Shown here piece by piece: positions 54,501 through 64,000 of a stretch of 64,000 nucleotides of DNA. How positions within the stretch are numbered: the stretch's first letter is position 1; every line of letters begins with the position of its first letter. Location: NCBI GenBank assembly GCA_020086605.1, contig JACBWW010000004.1:30631986-30695985 (forward strand). The letters run 5' to 3'. The notes under the pieces are model-generated. The model was not told where the DNA came from, made no database searches, and saw nothing but the letters and a program-made list of their open reading frames with translations. The position numbers were made by a program, and so were the translations under genes. The stretch comes from Lanius collurio. Its lineage: Eukaryota; Chordata; Aves; Passeriformes; Laniidae.

Positions 54501-56658
54501 CTTTAAAGGAGAGGAAGTTTTTCTCCATGTAGACACACTATTCTATTCTCCAAGGAATTAAGGAAGAGCATTTATACTAGTACACTCATTCACAGACACA
54601 TTTCAATAGATAGAAGTCTAATGTAATTCCTATATCAGAAGTGTCTCCAAGTTTGTGAGCACCAGCTGCCCCCAGAGCTGGCCTGTACCCATGGAGAGAG
54701 ATGGAATAAAACAGCAGGTGTTTTGTGGCAGGCTTGGATGCACCCTGGGCTCACAAATCTCACGGTCTCGGTGCCAACATGTAGAGGAAAAGCCAGCAGA
54801 GAAAAAGTCTTAGAATGGTGTGGGATCATTTATTTTTTCAGTGGAGTTGAGGAAAGGGGAAGTTGACTTTTTAAAGGGTTTTCTATAATTTCCTTTTCAC
54901 AGTTCGATACTCAGGTAAAAATATCAGAGAGTAGGCCAGAAATAAATGTGTGTATAGGCAGAAGCAAGACTAGACACTGAGATAGGGTTATTTATTTGTG
55001 TCAAAGGGCCAGATAAAGCATACAAAGCAAGCCACTAAAGCTCAAACAGAACAGAGGCTAGGGTGTTTTCAGAAAGGCAAAGGCTGGAGAAGACTGTTGA
55101 ACTACCTTTCAAGTTGCAACAGGTAATCTATGCGTGAGAAAGAAGGACAGAAGGAGAGAGATGTAAAGAGATGCAAACAGACAAACCTTCTGCACAGTCA
55201 AGGACAGTGAGATGTGCCAAAGAGGTGAGACTTGGGCCAGTCCCAGTCCTCTGATATGCAGCTATGCAATGGGTCTCAGTTTTAGGTAGGTTCCTCCTAT
55301 CTATATCTTTCCCAGTCTCTGGATAATTTTCTGACCTACTCAAATTGGTCTGTGCATGAGACAGAGGGGACTACATACGCAGAAAGACAAGACACTTTCA
55401 GCTCTTGATGTGGCTCTTGACGTAAGGCATCTACAGTTGAACCCTGCAGAAGCCTGGCTCCCTCCTGCATCACCAGGGCTGCTGTTACTGCAGCTTCTGC
55501 AGGAATGGGAGCTGCAGAGGAGCCATGAGTACAAAGGAAGGAAGTTCCTGCTGCAGCCGCCCGCCTGAACTTTACTGACCTGGTGCTCCCCTCCCACGGC
55601 ACGACAAATTCCAAATGGCTGGTTTGATTTGCCTTGCCTTTTCTAAATCCGGCTGCTTATATCTCTGACATACTGCTAGGCAAATAACCAGATCCTGCTC
55701 TACACCATACCTCTGGTCCTCCTGTTCAGTGTGTTGGGGATTAGCTGTTTGGATTAACATCCCCCTGCCTTCCCTCCCTCCCACCTCCCCCACCCCCAAG
55801 CCCATGCAGAGAGGACTCTTAAAGCTCAAGAACCTATGATGCTGCAGACCTGTCAAATCTAATTCATAACACATGCCTAGCAGTTCTTAGGGGAGAGGAA
55901 GGATCTGATGCTCTGGCTCCCCACCATCCCCCTGTACAATGGGACCATTTAATGACTGCACATTAGCAATGTGGACAATTAGCATTCACATGGAAGATGA
56001 ATGGCAGCATAAATTAAATATTGCCAAGTGAAAGAGCAAAGATGCAAGATCTGAGCTCAAGGCTGTAAACAAAGAGGCAAAAAGGAACAAACAGCCACTG
56101 AAACAGCTAAGCCATTTGGGACAGTTACCTTCCAGCATCTGGGACTTTCCCCAAGGCTGATCTGCACATTTGCACGGCTGTTGCCCATACTTCACTGGCT
56201 CCTGGCTGGTTGTTCTTTCCACTCAGGAATCTGGGCATCAGGGAGGTTTACCCCAATGGTTCTAAACTTCAGCCTGTTTGTGGCTCACTGCATCAGCACC
56301 TTCCCTTTGCCACATGCACCTCTTAAGAGCTCTGGGGGAGCACAAGCCCAAGCAGCTCTCATGGTACTCTTTCCCACAGTGTTGAATGCACCTTTTTTTA
56401 TCCTGGTCCAAAGTCAGCTGCTCCTAACCTTACCCTAGCTTTTCTAGCTCTTCTTCTTGCTAACTTCTATCATTTCCTAAGCACCAGAGACACAAGGACA
56501 GAAGCCTCTTGGCACCTATGTCAAACTGAATTCAGGGCAGAGGACACTACCTTTCTTTTTTTGGGCATCTATTGCAAGGCCATTATCAATATTAATTTAA
56601 CACAGATTGCAATATGCCTCTCAAGTATGCAACTATTACTGACTACTGCAGGCACAGG

Positions 56659-56700
56659 AAAAAAACCAACCAACCAACCAAACAAACAAAAAACCCCAAA
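56659..56700. repeat. (CCAA)n/(CAAA)n repeat
   Basis: Four CCAA units followed by CAAA units and an A-run. Confidence 0.85.
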
Positions 56701-58018
56701 GCTGATGTAAATACTAAGTAAACAAAAGCTACTGGCTGAACACTGACATTCCCCTGCCTACCCAAGCAGTCACTCTTAGTGCATTGACAGCTCAAGTTTA
56801 TCAACAGCTGGAGGAGTCAAAATTACTTTTGCTGCAAATCTACAAAACACGATAACTAAAAGGTAGAGAATAAAAAGTGACAGAAACATTGGGCTTGCCA
56901 AATGAGATCACACTAAACAGTCCTTCAAGCTCAGACAGTGGCTAGTAGCAGATGCTTTGGAGGAAGGAAACCCCCTCCTACACCTCCCTGGGGACAATTA
57001 TCAATTATCCTGCTTAGAAAGAAAATGTTTTCCTACTTCCATATTTCTTGCAGTTCATAAGGTATTATAAAGTGTTTTCCTGCATATTTTTCCCTATAAG
57101 CATTTTACTGCCCTATTACTTTAAACTAAAATAACACAGATCACATGCTGATCCAAAAGAACTTTTTGAAAGCAAACAAAGCTAGCTACACAAATCCCAA
57201 GGCCACAGCAAACATCACAAAGTATTGCACTCTGGAAAACTGAGAAACAGGGGATTAGAGACTTGCAAAAATCAGTAATACAACACAGTCTCCTTGCCTT
57301 CTTGTTCTGTACCTAAGGAGCACAGAAAGGAGAATCAAATAGGGTGAGGGACCTTATGCTCACACTTAGCATATGTGATTCATCACGTAAGAATTCAGAC
57401 CACTAATATTTCTTTCAGTGTTGTACCAGTGTGGGAATTGAGATACATTCCCCCCTCATGTTTCAGCTCTTCTCCTTGCAGATCAGTACTGATGTGTTTT
57501 CATAGCTTTTGTCAAACTGTAACTAAGAAGCAACTTTTGGCAAAGTTGAGGGTAAGATGTTTGTGCAGCAGATGAAGGTATAAGGGATAAAGGTGCTGTT
57601 ATTTTCATACTGAAAAACTGAGATATTGACATATATCTCTTATTTAAAGGCAAAACAAAGGCAGCCCCCTGAAACTACTGGTTATGTATTTCCTTGACAT
57701 CCCTAAAAGCCACTGGGAGGCTGCTGGATGATGATGGGCAGGTTGGGCATCTCTTCTTTTCTCCCCTCTCCTTGCCACTTCCTCCCCACAGGAGCAGTAA
57801 TGGAAAAGTGACTTGCTGCAGAGATAATGCTGGGTTTGAAATGAATTTCTGACTAGCTGAGCCAGCACCCATGTGAGCTGTGGCTGATTAGCTCCAAGCA
57901 TCCAGAGCCCAATCACTCACAACTGAGCCAGGCAATAACACCACCCTCCAAGGCAAAGACAGGGTGGAGGCAACCCCCCTGGAAAGGATCACAAAGGCAA
58001 AGGGAAAATCCTACTCAC

Positions 58019-58156
58019 GTTTGTGGTTTTCATTTCGGTGGACAGGGGAAGAGCGGGTCTCCTGCTCACGGGCTTCATCACCCTCTTCACTGGCAAGGTG
58101 AGTGTGAGCATAGTGGTAGCTCAGCCCAGGCCTGTTCTTGTAACGCTTGCCACAGA
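58019..58156 (-). CDS. DPF3: DPF3 internal exon: C2H2 (Krueppel-like) zinc finger and linker
   Basis: This 138 bp exon encodes most of the single C2H2 zinc finger of DPF3, a subunit of the nuclear BAF chromatin-remodelling complex. The minus strand reads (I)[19 protein letters not shown], then an acidic, Ser-rich linker ([20 protein letters not shown]) ending NENHK. After the second zinc Cys, twelve residues precede His, and four more precede the second His, matching the DPF-family finger. The first Cys pair member should lie in the preceding exon, which is outside the window. The acceptor AG is at 58157-58158 and the donor GTGAGT at 58013-58018. The exon starts at codon position 2 and ends with one base of a Pro codon, completed by the exon at 46358. 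The finger is nearly identical to my recollection of mammalian DPF3; the linker shows the bird-like substitutions. Confidence 0.97.
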
Positions 58157-59426
58157 CTGGATGGAAAGAAGATATGAGGGAAGGGAAGAGAGAATGGAAA
58201 CATCAGTGTGATCAACAACCACATCAGAATCCTCTCAAATAATGCTCCCTTTTCCCCTGAGAATGGCACAACACACTCCATGTGCCTGCCCAAAACCCTT
58301 CCAACCAGCACTGGTGACAGAGGGCAGCCCTGCAGCTGCAGGTCCCCAAACAAGCTTTCTTCCCACCACGCTGCCAGCAGTCCTTCCCACAGACCTAAGC
58401 AAATGCACATTCAGTCCCTGCAGATCACAGAGCCCTAATCCTCTCTGCTAAGATTACTAACAAGACTGCATATAAAATTAAATTAAATGCCAGTTCCAGT
58501 GGTGGTGCTGCACAATGCACAGCAATGGAAACAAGACTGAGAATAAAGGACATTATTTTTTTCATTACTGATTTCTGAAAAAAAGGAAACAACCGGGATT
58601 TTTTTAAAAAATTTTCTCTAAAAGGTTAATAAATAGCTGTATTTGCAGATTACTAGTTAAGACAAGGAGATGGAAATCATCCACAGTTTCTCGCTAAAAA
58701 AACATGTGGTAGTGATATTTATTTGCCCAGGTAAACTTCATATTCAGCACCCCAATAAATAATAGAGTATGTGACAGAGAATCCTGCTTCTGAACTTCCA
58801 TTTATTTTAGGACTAAGTCAACAGATATTAAGGACAGAATCAAACAACTTAGGATGACAAAAGGTCTACACTTCACAGGGAGTGTACAGCAAGGGCAGGC
58901 AACAGCATAAGATTCATTACCTATGAATTGATTTTCTGTATAGTTTTTAATTCATGTTATTGTCTCAAAAAGTAATCACTTTTCATCTTCAATGCATTCT
59001 CTGTCCATTTTCTTTTATACAGCTATTTTGTCTACCAAATACAAATATTACCATTTTAAAATATTAGAAAACAAAGACAAAAAGCTTAGTGCCCTTCCTG
59101 CAAGTTTTTACTCCCAGAGGCACTTACAGTCACTTTATTACCTTAATTAACCTCAAGGATTTCACACAGGAATAAATGTCATGTCCAGTAGTCTGTCCTG
59201 CATAGCTTGCTTAGAAGGCCAAAGGAAATGGTGCCAGAAGAGAGAACAGAATCCTGGTTTTAGACCCCCCTGAAAAGGATCTCCAAGGGATAAGTGACTA
59301 TCCACTCCTAAAAACTTAAAGGTGTTACAAGCCCTAATATGTATCCTGTAATATATCTACATACTTAACTCCCTATTCTCCAGGCACCTGGGTCTGGGAA
59401 TGTCAAAGGCTCCACAAATATTCTTT

Positions 59427-59457
59427 TAATAAATAAATAAATAAATAAATAAATAAA
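59427..59457. repeat. (TAAA)n microsatellite
   Basis: About seven perfect tetranucleotide units, followed after 10 bp by ACA repeats and A-runs. Confidence 0.92.
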
Positions 59458-62400
59458 GCCACTAAAAACAACAACAACAAACCAACAAAAAAACCCCCAA
59501 CCCTCTCACCCCATTTATTCATTTACATATAAATAAAATGTCAAATTTTATACCTTTCTGCTACTACTCAGAAAATGCCAATTGATGTTCCACATTTTGG
59601 AACAGATTATAGAAAATTGTAAATCAAAGCCTAGTACAATAACATATTTCATTCTCAATCTCTTCTAGCTGATTTACAAATTCCCTCAAGGAAAATACTT
59701 TACTTTGTTAGAAACATGTAAAACGAGCTCATGATATGTATGAGTGATCTGGAATATTAGATACTTTTCTCCCAGTTTTCTTCATGGTGAAGGTGATGAT
59801 CACAGACTCATCATAACAAGGTAGAAGTTTTTTTGTAATATAATATGTCCTGTCCTCAGTTACAGAGTTTTTAAGTCTTTGAATGGCCTTGATTTAGAAA
59901 TGAGACCTCCCACAGGAGGGAATGTTGAGAGAAACAAAATACTCATTTAGATATGAACATCCATTCTTTGAAGCATCTGCTTTAATTTTTCCTATGTAAA
60001 CCTAACTCCATTGCTAGACATTTTGAAGAACTAGACTGTTGTTAGATGCATGCTCTCCACAAAACATCAGTTCAGTCTCCCTTCTTCTAGTACCATCCTT
60101 GTTTTCTTCCAGTGCATTCTGGAGAGGGAAACTACTCCTCCTTCTCTGTGGTCCTGCAGGGCAAAGGACAAGCAGTGGAACAGATGCTGAACAAGAGTCA
60201 AAACAACAAGAGATCCAAAGTTTTGTATGACTTTCCCCATGTTTTGAATAGTAGAAAAAGCATAACACTTAAGTAATCATCAACCCAGAGGGAGCTCACT
60301 GCTTAAATTCTTTCAGAGTGGTAGCCTCCTCTAATTACATAAATGTTGCAGTGTTTCTTAGAATGGAGAAAGAGATTTACATTTCTAGCAGATTGACCAT
60401 CTGCTAGACGAGCTGGATCAGCTCATCAAGTATCCTACTCTATCCCACTTACTTTTGTGTGTTTGAAGAAGAATGTTAAAAAATAATTCTATTGCTATGA
60501 ATTACCAATACTGCTCGAAGACTTCTGTCAGATTATTTCCAGAACACTATCAGGTGATCAATGCACAAAAGGAAACTTGCATTCCCTGCAGCAAGTCCCA
60601 AAACTGTGGTGTTTATTCCATTCCTTACAGGGTCCTGCAGGGATTTTAGCTACGGAGTTTAGGATGACAAAGGAAATCAGATGGGTCTGCAGACTCATCC
60701 TTCTTCAGCAAAAAAGTAACAGCTCCTCAGGAAAAAGCAAGTATCAATACAAGCTGAGGCAGTAGTAATTCTGCAGCTGAGTCCTTCCCACTGTGAGGAC
60801 TTCCAGGTGGCCTTCAAGGGTGACAGCAATGTGACACATGCTTTGTGAGAAATTGATTTGGAGGACATTATAATCAGAACTGAGGCAAAGGAGTTTTGTT
60901 TACATTGTCCTAGCAGATCCTTTGAAAACCAAAGATTTGCAGTTCCAGCAGCCTTTGTTCTTGGTGTCTAGATTTTTCCATTTTTCAAATTCATGTTCTG
61001 TCATGAAAAAGTCTGAAGCAATGCCATGAATTGAAACTGCAGAGAGTTCATGTTCCTCAAATAAATTAGACTTTTGCAGGGGGGAATAGGTCATATTAGT
61101 CAGGCAAAAGAACCACTGGCTTCGGTGAGACTTTGCTAGAATGAAAGCTAAGTCAGAACTTCATGGTTTCTCCAACAGATTGAATCTTCCTGAATTCACC
61201 CTAATCTCTTATTTTCCAGGTAAGAGCACATTTTATTAATCTACCATATCACTGTGCCAAGAAGTAGTTTCTGTAAAAGGGTGATCATTAATAAACACTT
61301 AGCTCTTATATAACTCTTCCCACTGCAGACTGGCTTTTCAAACATTAATTAATCTTCCTCCACATTCCTGAGTGGGAAATACTATTCTCATTTCAGTTCT
61401 GGAAAAAGAGAACCACTGAGGGGCTGAATTGCCCACACTATGATCTTTTTTCATTACCAGGACTGGAATCCATGAGTTCCAGCATCCACACCAGTGCTTA
61501 CACCACATCTTTCTCATTCTCAGAGCTGACAAAAGCACAATGAGAACTGGTGCTTCCAGTCTGAAATGCCTGCTGTTGATTAGTTTTTAATGCCGTGCAG
61601 CTCACATATAGCAAGTGAGAGTGTGCCTTTCATAAACTTTGCCAAGTGGCCTTTCTTTCAGCAGCTTTGACGTTTTAATCTTCAATTTTCCTTGCTGGAT
61701 AGGCTCATCATCCTTGCATGTGGTAGATTTCATACTGAATCTCAACACTGGGAAGTTGACTTGATCTTTAATTAGGTAGCCCAGCTCAATGAAAACAGTA
61801 GGAGTTTGTAGAATGTAACCCACTCCAATTCCTCCTGCATTCAAAGGCCATATCTTTCCTATGAGCTGAAGTGATTGCTCCTTTAGGAACAAGCTGGGTA
61901 AGTAAGCAGTAATACAGCAGTGCAGACTAAATGTCACAAATGGGGAAGAAGGATTGTTTTATGAGGCCACCAAAAAGTCTCCTATGATGAACCTTACTTT
62001 TCCTTCAAATTTGAAGACTAATATGAAGATGTCACACAACTGCATTATGGGCGGAGGGGAACAGTATAAATGCAAGCACTGAGTGTTTCATAAAAGAGAG
62101 CTCTCTTGTAAGTTCTGGGCCATAGCACCCTGCAATTCTTTGAATAAGCAAATTCTCACTCTGTTTATGCTTCTCAATAAGTAAAATTAAAATAAAATAT
62201 TTCCCCTCTTAAAAAGGGGATTTGAAACCTATGCCTTAAAAGACTTCCTCATCAAATATCTAATGGCTGTGTTGCTGTCATTTTGAAATAGTTACACATT
62301 TGGTCCTTGGCAGCGTGTGAGCTATGTTCCAGCCAGCTCTCCACATACATTTTACACAATCTGTCACCAGTATGAGACAGAAGGAAACAATCCATGTTTT

Positions 62401-62607
62401 TAGTGGAAACAGGAAACTGGAGGAGTACATGCTGCTTTTTTCTTTGGTCACTGAATTTTGTCCCCCTCATTGTCTTTCTTTGCTTTTCTCTGTTGCTTTC
62501 TGTTCTTTCTTCTCAGCTGTGCTATTTCAAATACTAAATCTTGAGTTAACTTCAGGCAGGCAGTCACTCCTAAAAGTTACCTTCCTCTCCTGCCATTCAC
62601 TCCACTC

Positions 62608-62651
62608 AAAAAAAAAAAAAAAAACAAACAAAAAAACAAACAAAAAAAAAA
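62608..62651. repeat. A-rich/(CAAA)n tract
   Basis: A run of A followed by C-interrupted A blocks. No gene-like sequence precedes it on either side, so it is not evidence of a retrocopy. Confidence 0.85.
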
Positions 62652-64000
62652 TTTAAACCAATCTTTTTTTTGCACTGGTTTGGTAATATATTCACCCCTG
62701 TTACAGTTGTGTATGCACTCTGGCACATCTAGAGATATCAAACATTAACAGTGCAATTTGACCTCCACTGATAAAAGACATTACATTCATCCCTCTTTGA
62801 TCAGTACTGTCACACTACATACTTGTAGTATGAGAGCAGCTATTTAGTAACTCATTCCATAGGGAATTTTCTGTAGGTAGAATATGGAGGTAAATAGTCC
62901 TTGTTTCAATGCCCCCAGAGGACAAGTCCCAGAATCTACCTGCTGTATTAAGATCACAGTAACTTTGAACCCCAATGCAAAACATGCACAGCTCAACAAT
63001 ACAGCTGTACTCATTTCAATAAACGGGTTGCTACCAGGAGTAAAGGAGAAAACAACTATCCTACATGAGTAGAAAATGTTCAACTATCAGAGTCAACTCT
63101 GTTCCCCTCTTATCATGTGCTCTACTCCACATCTGTATTATTGAGTATTTTAAAAGATTTTTTTCAAGTGTCCTTACCTCTCTGATCCTGTCTTTTCTAC
63201 CAATAATGTAGTCAATGGATGACAAGTATAGCAGCTATGGTGGGAGAGTTGTTTGTTGCGTTCATCTGAACAAGCATCTTATTCTAGATCTTATTGCTTA
63301 TCTACTTAGGGATTCACTAGAAAGGATAATACCAGGAGATGATTTGGGGCTTAAACTGCTAATAGTTTAAAGGGACACTGAAGTCATGCCAGAGATTTAT
63401 GAGAAGCACTTAAAAATATAATGCTATAATCAAAGCATTTTCAAATCAGCTTGTAATTGTGATATTTAACCAAAAATCTGCCCTAAGCAGCACCAGTTAG
63501 TAGTGTTGGTCTTGTTCATAGTATCTGCAAGAATTAAGACAACAGATTGAGTCTCAGAGTTAAATCAGGATTTATCTGGTAGACCTTTTGTATTCGAGCA
63601 AAACTTTCAGAGAATCAGTGAGATGCTTGCTAATATGTATGACAGGATCAGGATCATTTCAAGGAGATTACAAAGAAAACAGGTGAAGTTAGCAAGGAAA
63701 TTACTAGGGCCATCACTTTTTTTAACAAATACAATAAAATAGTTCCCACGGAATAGGCCTCAAGGACTTGCATTTGGCAAGTCATGCTAGAACAATAACT
63801 GGGATTTTTCTAAGGAAATTAAAAGAGAGAGATTATCAGTACCAATTGAAACTCAGTGAAATCTGTTCATGTTAAATCACTAAAGCTACATGAAGACTCC
63901 AGCCTTTTGTTGGCAGAACCTACAATATGGTTAGTAGAGAAAGGGAACATGGAAGAAAAAGTTAACTGCAAAATAATGGAAAAGCAGGAGGTTATTTCTA

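Larger units (their letters stand above)
46359..58018 (-). other. DPF3: DPF3 intron between the zinc-finger exon and PHD1 exon
   Basis: This 11,660 bp intron is bounded by GTGAGT and CTACAG on the minus strand. It includes a CpG-rich block at 51.24-51.51 kb, a long pyrimidine tract near 48.6 kb and several simple repeats. No further exon was recognised. Confidence 0.85.
58157..64000 (-). other. DPF3: DPF3 intron upstream of the zinc-finger exon (partial)
   Basis: This runs from the acceptor at 58157-58158 to the window end. I looked for the preceding exon, which should end with codons for PYVCD plus one base, and did not find it, so it should lie beyond 64000. The segment contains a (TAAA)n repeat and an A-rich tract near 62.6 kb. 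Confidence 0.75.

Noticed and set aside
55336..55614. Ala-rich minus-strand frames of 85-92 codons
   Set aside because: Two overlapping frames of the same DNA show similar length; no recognised protein.
61602..61937. A 111-codon minus-strand open frame
   Set aside because: No recognised domain, no flanking splice or promoter signals, and AT-rich composition like the surrounding intron.
62608..62651. Poly(A) tract as the tail of a processed pseudogene
   Set aside because: No coding or cDNA-like sequence precedes it; it is a C-interrupted simple repeat.
62795..62825. Possible preceding DPF3 exon end (TGTGACA followed by GTAC on the minus strand)
   Set aside because: The required frame has a TAG directly before TGT, and the expected upstream basic residues are absent.
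1..64000. CRISPR arrays, tRNA/rRNA genes, phage or bacterial systems
   Set aside because: No regularly spaced direct repeats, no cloverleaf with A/B boxes, and no prokaryotic gene organisation were seen.

Overview
The window reads as vertebrate nuclear DNA, most likely from a bird. It has long non-coding stretches, short exons with GT-AG borders, vertebrate-type simple repeats, few interspersed repeats, and a couple of degraded fragments that look like CR1 LINEs. The avian call is an inference from repeat content and compact introns. I cannot name the species.

The only gene I can identify firmly is DPF3 (BAF45C), a double-PHD-finger subunit of BAF (SWI/SNF) chromatin remodelling complexes, on the minus strand. 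Its 3' half is here. In transcript order the exons are: the C2H2 zinc-finger exon (58156-58019), the first half of PHD1 (46358-46230), then two alternative ends. DPF3a splices the 46230 donor to a terminal exon at 43480-43284. DPF3b skips that exon and joins 20557-20445 (rest of PHD1, start of PHD2), 19147-19066 (PHD2 core) and 18015-17945 (end of PHD2 and stop). Every junction is in phase and has consensus splice dinucleotides. Exons upstream of the zinc finger are not visible and should lie beyond base 64000.

Layout: 1-17.9 kb is the 3' flank and 3' UTR side of DPF3. It contains no recognised gene, but two plus-strand exon-like blocks (5687-5834 and 12230-12322) are phase-compatible with each other. 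The region 17.9-20.6 kb holds the DPF3b terminal exons. A 25.7 kb intron runs to 46.2 kb and contains the DPF3a terminal exon near 43.3-43.5 kb. An 11.7 kb intron runs from 46.4 to 58.0 kb and carries a CpG-rich block at about 51.24-51.51 kb, a candidate regulatory element or internal promoter. From 58.2 to 64.0 kb is intron.

I found no tRNA, rRNA, CRISPR, intact transposon or prokaryote-style gene system, and no evidence of a wholly new biological system. The items most worth following are the two-ended DPF3 architecture, the CpG-rich intronic block, the pair of plus-strand exon candidates, and several intronic stretches that look like conserved non-coding elements. Protein comparisons with mammalian DPF3 are from memory, not from a search.
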